Shown here in pieces: positions 56,822 to 64,000 of a DNA stretch of 64,000 nucleotides. Under the pieces are notes generated by a model. The model was not told the DNA's origin. It worked only from the letters and a program-made list of their open reading frames with translations, and did not search any database. How positions within the stretch are numbered: the stretch's first letter is position 1; each line of letters starts with the position of its first letter. The stretch is from Planctomycetaceae bacterium (GTDB lineage: Bacteria > Planctomycetota > Planctomycetia > Pirellulales > Pirellulaceae): positions 372,001-436,000 of the forward strand of contig JACKHM010000003.1 in assembly GCA_020638995.1 (NCBI GenBank), written 5' to 3'. The position numbers were made by a program, and so were the translations under genes.

Positions 56822-58075
56822 ATGATACGGATCGGAATAGTTGGATGTGGCCGAATTTTGGCGGCACACTTGCGCGGTTACCAGTTGCTGCGAGCAGCCG
56901 GCGTGGACAACTTTCGCATCACCGCACTCTGCGCCCGTCGCGAATCGGATGCCTGGAGTTATGTTCGCCGCGGCGAAGGTCCCGCTCAACGCGAACCGGT
57001 AAGTACCAGTCCGGGTGATCCGTTAGCCGTCGGCGACGTTTTTTTGTCTGACCTTCAGAACGACGTCGAGGTAGAAGTCTTTACCGACTATCGCGAGATG
57101 ATCGCGGCGGGCAAGATCGACGCGGTGAATGACTTTACGACGCACGCTCTGCATCACCAAGTTGCAGAAGCCGCTCTTGCTCACGACAAACATTTGCTGA
57201 CGCAGAAACCGCTGGCCGTATCCGTCGCCGCCGGACGGAGGATGTGTGACCAGGCCGAAGCACGCGACCTGACGCTGGCTGTGTTCGAGAACGCCCGCAA
57301 TCGAGCCGATACGAGACAACTCGGTTGGCTCTTTCAGTCCGGGTGTTTTGGCGAACTAAAGATGATTCTGCTGGCGAATATCGGCAATTGGTGGGCACCG
57401 GATCGCATCGTGGCTGAGACACCCTGGCGACATCAACTGGTCGAAGGCGGTGGCATTACTCTGGATATTGGCGTCCACCTGTTCAATCACTTTCGGTTTG
57501 TAGCCGGCGAAATTGCAGCCGTTACCGGCAACACGCGGATCGTGGAACCGCGAAGGTTCACTCGCGACTCTCAAGGTCAAGTTGTCGCAAGCGTAAACTG
57601 CGACGCAGACGATACGATGTTCGCGACTTTCGAAACCGAGCAGGGTGTGATAGGCAACATCGCTGCGAGTTGGAGCGGGCACGGTCAACCTTTGCTCACG
57701 GGACAGGGACGCGGCATCGTCTACTATGGGACTGCCGGAAGCGTTGTCGGCAACGAGATCGCTCGTGACGATGGCACACACGACGAACTGTCTTCAGTCT
57801 ATGAAAGACAGTGTGAACCGATCCGGCAACAGCGGCACTTTCCGCTTGGGCTGACGGATGCATTTGCGTTGAATCAATTGGACTGGCTGCAAGCGATTTC
57901 CGAGAAACGCGCGCCGGAAACTAGCGGTCGAGAGGGACTGCGTGACCTCGCTGCTTCGTTTGCCGTCCTCGAATCGAGCCTAGCCAAACGGACCGTCGAA
58001 GTGGATGAGGTGCTGAGCGGAGCGCTGCGCAAGTATCAACAGCCTATCGACAGCCGGTTCGGGCTATTGAGCTAG
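56822..58075 (+). CDS. Gfo/Idh/MocA-family oxidoreductase
   Basis: A 417-residue protein from ATG 56822 (MIRIGIVGCGRILAAHL), chosen because the Rossmann fold begins there; a longer open frame upstream is non-coding. G-x-G-x-x motif GIVGCGRI; the usual EKP motif is QKP here (LLTQKPLAVS, near residue 140), which still keeps the catalytic-region lysine. GGGITLDIGVHLFNHFR holds the D-x-x-x-H pattern of the family. No signal peptide. Divergent from the permease operon; likely same pathway. Confidence 0.87.
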   Translation: MIRIGIVGCGRILAAHLRGYQLLRAAGVDNFRITALCARRESDAWSYVRRGEGPAQREPVSTSPGDPLAVGDVFLSDLQNDVEVEVFTDYREMIAAGKIDAVNDFTTHALHHQVAEAALAHDKHLLTQKPLAVSVAAGRRMCDQAEARDLTLAVFENARNRADTRQLGWLFQSGCFGELKMILLANIGNWWAPDRIVAETPWRHQLVEGGGITLDIGVHLFNHFRFVAGEIAAVTGNTRIVEPRRFTRDSQGQVVASVNCDADDTMFATFETEQGVIGNIAASWSGHGQPLLTGQGRGIVYYGTAGSVVGNEIARDDGTHDELSSVYERQCEPIRQQRHFPLGLTDAFALNQLDWLQAISEKRAPETSGREGLRDLAASFAVLESSLAKRTVEVDEVLSGALRKYQQPIDSRFGLLS

Positions 58076-58201
58076 TCGCATCTCGTTTTGGGTCTGCAAC
58101 TTGATTCGGAAAACTCTTCGAGAGTGTGTCGGACCCTCTTGGTTCCCGAGTGATCGAAGTTCCTGCAAGCACCGTGTCCTGCCCAACAACCATGCCGCGA
58201 T

Positions 58202-58259
58202 GGAAGGCTCGTTTTTGATTTTTGGGCAGGTCAAGTACGAACCAGCCTTCGAGCCTTCC
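58202..58259. terminator. Candidate bidirectional terminator
   Basis: GGAAGGCTCG (58202-58211) is perfectly reverse-complemented by CGAGCCTTCC (58250-58259) across a 38-bp loop with T-rich tracts. It lies between convergent genes and its right arm touches the sulfotransferase stop codon. Confidence 0.5.
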
Positions 58260-59146
58260 TATGCGGCGCGACTGTGATTGACAAAGCTGCTGGCTCGATG
58301 AGGAAGCTCCCAAAGGCTGCGGGGCTTCTGGCAAAAGTCCAAAAGCTGACACGAATCCTCATAGGTTTGCCGAACAATTTCTTCCCGTAGTCCCTCAGCC
58401 CAAACAATAGGACCCTGGAATCGCCTTCGAAGCCCTAGTCGCTGTCCCAAATCATTCTGCTTTGTGAAATCAAGTTGGTCCCAGACCAGCTTAAATGGTG
58501 TGACTCTGCGAAGTGTACGTAGCAGTCTCGCGTCGTATAGCTTTGCGGAGCCCGGATTAAGCCGGCGGCGTACTTGCGGAATAGGGATCGAAGTATCGGC
58601 GCCGATGAATTTGAGACAATGATTCAGCTCGCGAGTCGGATGTTTGACAAAGTCTTCGAGGAACATGATGTGAATCTGATCGTCACTGAAGCGTTGACGA
58701 TAGACATTGATGTTACGCCAATACAGTGAGTTCTTGACCATCGCCGGGATCATCTTCACCGCTGCTTCGAGCGAATAGGGCGCTTCGAGACCGTAGAGAA
58801 AGTAGCCTATGTTGTGAATCTCGCGGTAAGCGGCCTCCAACCGGGCGATTGGATTTCGCACCATGAAGATGAGGCGAACTTCCGGACAGTCCCGAGCAAT
58901 CCTCTCGCACGCTTGCGCCGCAAAACTAATATTCGAGTACACCGTACTTCCTTCGCCACGAAGTTGCCCGCTGTGAGATTCCTTAAACAAGGTGTCGTAC
59001 CACTGCCAGCCTCGGTCATATTCGTGCGAGAAGAAATTCGGTTCTTTGTCCTCTGAAATGCAAATGTCGGGGTGATCGTCGAGCAGTGAACAAATCGTCG
59101 TTGTGCCACATTTCGCGAAACCGGAAACTATAAAATCGAGTTTCAT
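58259..59146 (-). CDS. Sulfotransferase (PAPS-dependent, heparan-sulfotransferase-like)
   Basis: A 295-residue enzyme. The 5'-phosphosulfate loop is GFAKCGTTTICSLL (residues 9-22), the 3'-phosphate site MVRNPIARLEAAYRE, and FLEDFVKHPTRELN a further family motif. KEPNFFSHEYDRGWQWYDTLF matches the sulfotransferase-fold substrate region. It would transfer sulfate from PAPS to a glycan or lipid. A paralogue of the same length lies about 490 bp upstream. No signal peptide or membrane helix, so acting in the cytoplasm. Paired with glycosyltransferases downstream of the divergence. Confidence 0.9.
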   Translation of the reverse strand: MKLDFIVSGFAKCGTTTICSLLDDHPDICISEDKEPNFFSHEYDRGWQWYDTLFKESHSGQLRGEGSTVYSNISFAAQACERIARDCPEVRLIFMVRNPIARLEAAYREIHNIGYFLYGLEAPYSLEAAVKMIPAMVKNSLYWRNINVYRQRFSDDQIHIMFLEDFVKHPTRELNHCLKFIGADTSIPIPQVRRRLNPGSAKLYDARLLRTLRRVTPFKLVWDQLDFTKQNDLGQRLGLRRRFQGPIVWAEGLREEIVRQTYEDSCQLLDFCQKPRSLWELPHRASSFVNHSRAA

Positions 59147-59636
59147 TTCAAGTCCCTAACAGTGAGCATGTAACCGGTCCGTTGGGCGACACTTCTTGAT
59201 TGACTCGCAGTCGTCGATATTCGCCACTTCCGTTCTTCGTTCGTGGCTGAATCTCACAGGGAAACCCTCCCTGGTCAGCTAGTGAATAGCCCTAGGTTCG
59301 TCCGATTTTCGCGATTGAGAATGATCTCCCTGATGGTTTTGAAATGCCCTGTGAAGTTCCGCGCCGAGTACACATCGACGTAGGTTATGGATGAGCATGA
59401 CAGTGTCGTCGTGGCCACACACCTGGGACAAGTAGATCTAAGTACTGGTACCGGCAGTTTTTGATGTTTTGATAAAGGTGAATTAGTACTTATGAGAAAC
59501 AATCATGAGGAACGACGTGCGCATTTGATACGAATCCCGATTCGCAGTTCATTCATTCATTCTCTTCGGTTCCGATCTTTGATTACCTGACGATCAAACA
59601 TATCTTGAGTTCCAGCGTTCGCGTCTGAAAGTTCCC
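59147..59636. other. Intergenic stretch between the sulfotransferase paralogues
   Basis: 490 bp with no recognised gene. A 75-codon minus-strand frame (59275-59502) ends in a protein-like stretch (ITYVDVYSARNFTGHFKTIR...) but has no recognisable family or ribosome site. The region is AT-richer than neighbours and includes direct CATT/TTCA runs near 59545-59560. Confidence 0.35.
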
Positions 59637-60524
59637 TTAAGCGGCCGCACCTTCATTACGCGCCAGACTACTCGCCCAAGTCTCAAAGCCCCAAAACTCT
59701 TCCGGCTTGCCGTAGAACTTCAGGAAGTTGTTGATCTCGTCTCCAAGAGCCTCGATAAGTCGCGCGCGTGACTCGGTCGTCCACTTGATCGGTAGCGTGA
59801 AGGGCTTCCGTAGGCCGAGTCGCGACGCCCATTTCTCTTGGCATTTGTTGCTGACCATCGACAAACAGGAGTGGACGAATTGATTGCGGCGCATGACACG
59901 CATCGCGTTCGTGTCCGTATATTTCGTCGATCCTGAATTCAGCCGACGTTCCAATCCCCGGATTCGGACGTCAGGGTCGACACCCAAGAATGTGAAGCAT
60001 TTTCTTAATTCGCCAGCCGGATCTTTCTTGAAGTCTTCTAAAAAGAGAACAAGAATCCGATCGTCTGGCACTCGATCGCGATAAACATTGATCAGCGACC
60101 AGTACCTCGAGTCGGCGATCATGTTAGGCAGCGATTGCAGCGCCTCATTGATGTCATCAGGCACTTCCAATCCATATTGGTATCCACTGTGATGAAATTC
60201 TCTAAAGCTGGATTCAAGCCGATGCACCGGATTTCTTGCAATGAAGATAAATCGAGTTGCGGGAAAGTCCTTGAGAATTCTCTGGCATGCGAGTTCCGCG
60301 CCACCAGCTGCTGAGTAAGAAGTGCTGCCGTCACCCCACAGTTGGTGCTCACTTGCTAGATTGAAGTGTGTCTGAATCCAGTCCCAGCCCTGATCGTACT
60401 TCCACGTGAAAAAGTTAGGTTCCTTAACCTCGGGAATGAAGATGTCATCGTGCTCCGCGAGTAATGAGCAGAGGGTCGTGGTGCCACACTTGCTAAATCC
60501 TGGAATCGCGAAATCGAGTTTCAT
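59637..60524 (-). CDS. Sulfotransferase, paralogue of the preceding one
   Basis: A 295-residue protein collinear with the neighbouring sulfotransferase. PAPS 5'-loop GFSKCGTTTLCSLL (9-22), 3'-phosphate site IARNPVHRLESSFREFHH, and FLEDFKKDPAGELRKC. KEPNFFTWKYDQGWDWIQTHF repeats the substrate region. The identical length and shared opening MKLDF show an old tandem duplication; the differing middle regions suggest different acceptors. Its start is divergent from the methyltransferase gene. Confidence 0.9.
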   Translation of the reverse strand: MKLDFAIPGFSKCGTTTLCSLLAEHDDIFIPEVKEPNFFTWKYDQGWDWIQTHFNLASEHQLWGDGSTSYSAAGGAELACQRILKDFPATRFIFIARNPVHRLESSFREFHHSGYQYGLEVPDDINEALQSLPNMIADSRYWSLINVYRDRVPDDRILVLFLEDFKKDPAGELRKCFTFLGVDPDVRIRGLERRLNSGSTKYTDTNAMRVMRRNQFVHSCLSMVSNKCQEKWASRLGLRKPFTLPIKWTTESRARLIEALGDEINNFLKFYGKPEEFWGFETWASSLARNEGAAA

Positions 60525-60976
60525 ATTTGCCGCTTCCTTTGCTGTCTAGCTATCCCATATTGCCAACTCCGACGGCACACCGATCCGTTGTCGAGTTAGC
60601 CGCAACCGATTCAGTACCACGAGTGTTCTTTGGGCGTAAGACGAATGGCGGTGCGGTGGCGCATCGCGCGCGGACCCACCGCAACTTTTCCGAACTTTTG
60701 GGTTATATCGGTTCTAGTGATCGGCAAAGTTCCAGCGAATCATTGAAGGAATCTCGCCTCGCTAACCAGCGTTGAAGCGTGATCGCTGCGAGCTCGATAG
60801 TAGTGTTGGAAAGTTACATTGACGTCCTGGCGTCATTCTTCTAGTCTCCCGACCGTCCCTGATTGCTGGCATCCCGCCTGAAGTGCGAATCGATTTTAGC
60901 ACGGGTAAAACGCCGGTGCCCGATGGCCTTTGTGCAAGATCCGTGCGTCCCCGTATTCGACCGTAAGAGGAAGAAC
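60525..60976. promoter_or_regulatory. Divergent region with a GC-rich hairpin
   Basis: 452 bp between sulfotransferase (minus) and methyltransferase (plus). TGCGGTGG at 60652-60659 pairs with CCACCGCA at 60676-60683 around a GC-rich loop and is followed by ACTTTTC; terminator-like on the plus strand, function unclear. Two short frames here look spurious. Confidence 0.35.
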
Positions 60977-61789
60977 ATGAGTGAAAAATTTCGGAGTACG
61001 ATCCGCTCGTTTTTTACAAAGCCTCCTCTGAAGGGCCGGATTAACGGGAAGAATTGTGGCCTTGAGGACGCAAAAATGAATGGGTGGTTTCAGCAAGAAA
61101 CGGGTGATCTCATAACCGGGTTTCGCATCGGCGCCGAGGATACGGTGCTTGACGTCGGCTGTGGAGATGGAGGAGCCTGCATTTTTGCCGCAAACCAAGG
61201 TGCGGAGGTAATCGCCGTCGACATCCTTGACGAAGCGATCCAACGCGTCGACCGTCGACTTGCGAACAGCAAAGCCCGCGCTCATCGGGCCATTGTGAGT
61301 GATGCGAATCCGTTGCCGCTGGAAGACAATACCGCAACCTGCGTGATGGCGATGGAAGTGCTCGAACATGTTGATGACCCGGCCCAGTTTCTCTCGGAAC
61401 TGGTTCGAGTCGGAAAACCACAGGCTCGCTATCTGATCACCGTTCCCGATCCAGTGGCTGAAAACGTCCAAAAAAGGCTCGCCACACCAAGCTATTGGAG
61501 TAAACCAAATCATCTGCGAATCTTTGGACGCGAGGAGTTGGATCAGGCCGTGTCCGAAGCCGGCCTCATGATCGAGTCTCGCGGATATAAGAGTTTTTTC
61601 TGGGCGATGTGGTGGATACTTTTTTGGGGCGTCGAGCAAAAGGTTGGCGAACCAGAGGAGCCAGTCTTAGCAAATTGGACCGCTACGTGGAACGAACTAT
61701 TGAAGAGTCCCAAAGGTAACTCTGTCCGCAATGCACTTGACGAATTTATGCCGAAGAGCCAGTACGTGATTGCCCGCAAGGCAGCCTGA
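60977..61789 (+). CDS. SAM-dependent methyltransferase (class I)
   Basis: A 270-residue cytoplasmic protein from ATG 60977, preceded by AGAGGAAG; the frame is open upstream but without a better start. Motif I TVLDVGCGDGGA (near residues 56-67), the acidic loop IAVDILDEA, SDANPLPLEDN and AMEVLEHVDDP are the UbiE/Methyltransf_11 signature. A glycosyltransferase gene follows, so methylation of a sugar or polysaccharide end is the favoured role. The next gene starts 80 bp after its stop. Confidence 0.9.
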   Translation: MSEKFRSTIRSFFTKPPLKGRINGKNCGLEDAKMNGWFQQETGDLITGFRIGAEDTVLDVGCGDGGACIFAANQGAEVIAVDILDEAIQRVDRRLANSKARAHRAIVSDANPLPLEDNTATCVMAMEVLEHVDDPAQFLSELVRVGKPQARYLITVPDPVAENVQKRLATPSYWSKPNHLRIFGREELDQAVSEAGLMIESRGYKSFFWAMWWILFWGVEQKVGEPEEPVLANWTATWNELLKSPKGNSVRNALDEFMPKSQYVIARKAA

Positions 61790-61868
61790 ACGCTGTTGTT
61801 CGTGTGCCAATCCGGCATGCGTAGACATGGTGGGACCTGCTCTTTGGAAGCGAGGCTTCGTTGTCAGC

Positions 61869-62672
61869 ATGGTCGATGTGGACATACCTAAGGTATTGCA
61901 CCAAACGTGGAAGGACAACCAACTTCCCGAAGCGTTTTCGGACTGTGTCGCCTCCTGGAAAGCGAACCATCCTGACTGGGAATATCGGCTCTGGACTGAT
62001 GTCGACAACCGGCGACTAGTTGCGGAGCATTACTCTTGGTTCTTGGAGACGTACGATACCTACCCCAAACCAATCCAACGAGCAGATGCGGTCCGCTATT
62101 TCATTCTCCACAAGTATGGCGGAGTTTACGTTGATCTCGACTTTCTCTCCTGCAAGCCGATCGATCCATTATTAAGCGGTCGCCGATGTGTACTCGGCGT
62201 AGAACCTCCAAACCATTGCCGCCACTGGGGTGTTCCAGAGTTGGTATGCAATGCACTGATGGCGACCGTACCCGAGCATCCATTCATGGAGACCGTGATT
62301 CGTCGGCTAGCTGAATTCGCAGATCGCGCCGAGCGAAAGGAGCAGGTGCTGAGTAGTACCGGCCCATTGATGCTCGCTCGCGTCTACGAAGATTTCCCGG
62401 ATAAGGATTCGATGGATGTTCTGTCGCACCAGTATTTCTATCCACTCACAGTACATCAGGCTGCCGATTTTCGTCTTACCGGTAAAATAGAGGTCGATTG
62501 TTCCGGTTGTTTTGCGATCCACTTATTTCACGGTACTTGGTGGAAGCCTAGTTGGTGGGACCGTCAGCGACGTGTCGTGTCCGCTGTTGCCACCGCAGCA
62601 CGTTCATGCACTCGCATTGCAAGGCACCTCGCTCCCGCTAGCAGGAGACGGGCACCCATCAACAAATGTTGA
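61869..62672 (+). CDS. Glycosyltransferase with DXD motif (GT32-like)
   Basis: A 267-residue protein. Of several in-frame starts (61770, 61827, 61869), ATG 61869 (MVDVDIPKVLHQTWKD) is favoured because the conserved IPKxxHQTWK begins right after it. Further motifs: HPDWEYRLWTD, ADAVRYFILHKYGGVYVDLD with the metal-binding D-L-D, and STGPLML. This is the TcdA/Och1-type sugar-transferase group (PF04488). No signal peptide; the C-terminal RRxxR-rich tail may be peripheral to the membrane. Donor sugar unknown. Confidence 0.87.
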   Translation: MVDVDIPKVLHQTWKDNQLPEAFSDCVASWKANHPDWEYRLWTDVDNRRLVAEHYSWFLETYDTYPKPIQRADAVRYFILHKYGGVYVDLDFLSCKPIDPLLSGRRCVLGVEPPNHCRHWGVPELVCNALMATVPEHPFMETVIRRLAEFADRAERKEQVLSSTGPLMLARVYEDFPDKDSMDVLSHQYFYPLTVHQAADFRLTGKIEVDCSGCFAIHLFHGTWWKPSWWDRQRRVVSAVATAARSCTRIARHLAPASRRRAPINKC

Positions 62673-62770
62673 GCTTCTTTCTTGGGTTACTGTCCATTCG
62701 CCGAACATCCGGAGGCGGAGTTTCTCGATACGTGGCCGTTGCAAAGTGACAAAGGAAGTTGGGCAGCAAC

Positions 62771-64000
62771 ATGCCAACTAGAGTATTCATCGAAGGTACG
62801 AGCACTTACGTCACTCATGAAGTGGGCGGTATCCATCGGGTTGTACGCCGAATTGTTGAAGCGATGCCGACGCTGCACCAAGAGTTCGGCATCGAGAGCG
62901 CGCCCGTCGTCTTACGATCGGGACGGTTGTGCGACGCCAGTTCGCTGATCCATAGGCCTAGATCCACGACACCAACGCCCATCGCAGGGCTCGTTCGCGC
63001 TTGTGGCCGGACCGCGGAATGGCTGGCGGCGCGCGATGCCGTTCCCTGGCGCAGTACCGACTTGCTGCTGATGCTAGATGCGACCTATGGGAAGGGTATC
63101 TGGCGTGCTGTACGCAAGGCTAAGGAGTGCGGTGTTACGGTGGGAGTTGTGGTCTACGATCTAATTCCGATTAACTATCCGCAGTTCTTTCCTGCGAAGC
63201 ATCCGGCAAAGTTCCGAGAATGGCTTCACGGTGCCCTTGAGCATGCCGACTTTCTTCTTGGCATTTCGCGAACTACGGTTCACGATGTTCAGGATTACAT
63301 TCTCCAAGCTACTGGTCACGGCCTGTGGAGTTGCAATCGAATCGACTCATTTGGCCTGGGGGCGGATTTCCCGCGTGCTGAGCGCAACGCCATCGTTAGG
63401 GACGCCGTTCATGCTTTCTTCAAAGACGGCCCCGCGCCGTATTTGCTGGTATGCACGATCGAACCACGAAAGAATCACTCTTATCTGCTTGACGCATTTG
63501 AACGGATCTGGAAAGACTCACCGAACACAAAGTTGTGCATCGTGGGCAAAATTGGGTGGCGATGCGATAGCGTGGTAGCCCGCATTCGGCAACATCCACA
63601 GTTTGGAAAATCGCTGATGATGTTTACTAATCTCAGGGATGCAGAGTTGCAATTCTGCTACCGAAATGCCGGCGCTTTCATTTTTCCGTCGATTGTCGAA
63701 GGCTTTGGCTTGCCCATTGTCGAGGCTCTGGGATATGGGCTAACGGTGCTCGCCAGCAACACTCGTATTCACCGCGAAGTAGGAAGAGAACATTGCCAGT
63801 ACTTTGAGCTCGACGACCCAACATCGCTGGTTACTCTGATACGCAAGCTGGAACGGGAGACGCTCCAAGATTCGCCACAAACCAAGCCCTACCGCGTTGT
63901 GAGCTGGCAAGAGAGTTGCAGGGAACTGCTGGCGAAGAGCTTCCACATGGCCGGAATGGTTAGATCTGCGGGCGACGACGGAGAGCGCTTACCTCAGCCG
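62771..64000 (+). CDS. Glycosyltransferase family 4 (3' end outside window)
   Basis: Open frame of 410 codons from ATG 62771 to the window end, with no stop. The N-terminus TRVFIEGTSTYVTHEVGGIH is the GT4 glycine-rich start; VYDLIPINYPQFF and LGISRTTVHDV follow in the N-domain. The C-domain has LVCTIEPRKNHSYLLDAFERI, CIVGKIGW and PSIVEGFGLPIVEALGYG, the E-x7-E donor site typical of mannosyltransferase-like GT4. AAAGGAAG 11 bp before the ATG may be the ribosome site. Last gene seen of the glycan locus; it probably continues downstream. Confidence 0.88.
   Translation, partial: MPTRVFIEGTSTYVTHEVGGIHRVVRRIVEAMPTLHQEFGIESAPVVLRSGRLCDASSLIHRPRSTTPTPIAGLVRACGRTAEWLAARDAVPWRSTDLLLMLDATYGKGIWRAVRKAKECGVTVGVVVYDLIPINYPQFFPAKHPAKFREWLHGALEHADFLLGISRTTVHDVQDYILQATGHGLWSCNRIDSFGLGADFPRAERNAIVRDAVHAFFKDGPAPYLLVCTIEPRKNHSYLLDAFERIWKDSPNTKLCIVGKIGWRCDSVVARIRQHPQFGKSLMMFTNLRDAELQFCYRNAGAFIFPSIVEGFGLPIVEALGYGLTVLASNTRIHREVGREHCQYFELDDPTSLVTLIRKLERETLQDSPQTKPYRVVSWQESCRELLAKSFHMAGMVRSAGDDGERLPQP

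Noticed and set aside
58044..58352. A 102-codon minus-strand frame
   Set aside because: It overlaps the 3' ends of two well-supported genes and includes the inverted repeat; no family recognised.
1..64000. CRISPR array, rRNA, tRNA or prophage
   Set aside because: No regular 25-40-bp direct repeats with unique spacers, no rRNA core sequences, and no phage structural genes were seen. tRNA detection by eye is weak, so a single tRNA could be missed.

Overview
The window is bacterial and almost certainly from a planctomycete of the Pirellulaceae/Rhodopirellula type. This rests on gene content: three intact formylglycine sulfatases plus a sulfatase fragment, a DUF1501 protein, an adjacent DUF1552 / planctomycete-cytochrome (DUF1587-1595-1592-1588-1585) pair, a remnant of an ISAzo13 ('Rhodopirellula-type') transposase, many Gfo/Idh/MocA-type proteins, and a giant cadherin-like surface protein. 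Shine-Dalgarno sites are patchy, so several starts were chosen from signal peptides or gene overlaps.

Layout. 1-20940: the 3' part (about 6,980 codons) of a giant secreted repeat protein: beta-helix, Calx-beta-like, LamG, eight 121-residue tandem repeats, two seven-repeat propellers, a large cadherin-like array and a C-terminal membrane anchor. 21210-25151: a three-gene run with 57-bp gaps, made of a sulfatase with a C-terminal VHL-beta-like domain, an enolase-superfamily dehydratase resembling cis-3-hydroxy-L-proline dehydratase, and a DHDPS-family lyase; probably hydroxyproline or related catabolism. 25209-28312: secreted esterase and DUF1501. 28330-32360: a small accessory island with a macrodomain, a broken zinc-ribbon membrane gene, a tightly coupled HD-phosphohydrolase/YwgA-like pair and, right behind it, an HsdM (type I restriction-modification) N-terminal scrap. 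32761-44352: polysaccharide-type degradation genes (GHL15-like/esterase fusion, sulfatases, DUF1552 and DUF1592 family), with decayed sulfatase and hydrolase fragments between them. 44553-45312: ISAzo13 remnant abutting a beheaded outer-membrane barrel gene, and a 15-bp inverted repeat. 45629-48934: ceramidase-like enzyme, small hypothetical, glgC. 49047-51113: a ruined nitrate-assimilation locus (internally deleted NarK, IS66 scrap, NirB tail fused to NirD). 51184-56682: a tight four-gene operon (MFS permease, PHP/DUF3604, Gfo/Idh/MocA, N-acyl-D-amino-acid deacylase) divergent from another Gfo/Idh/MocA gene. 58259-64000: two paralogous sulfotransferases, a methyltransferase and two glycosyltransferases, which look like a surface-glycan synthesis locus continuing past the window.

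Taken together the window combines degradation of sulfated or complex biopolymers with synthesis of possibly sulfated surface glycans, plus clear gene decay. The most promising poorly described items are the HD/YwgA pair beside an HsdM scrap, the sulfatase-VHL fusion, the MFS-PHP-oxidoreductase-deacylase operon and the giant protein's C-terminal anchor. All family assignments come from reading the sequence and from memory of the families; no search was run.
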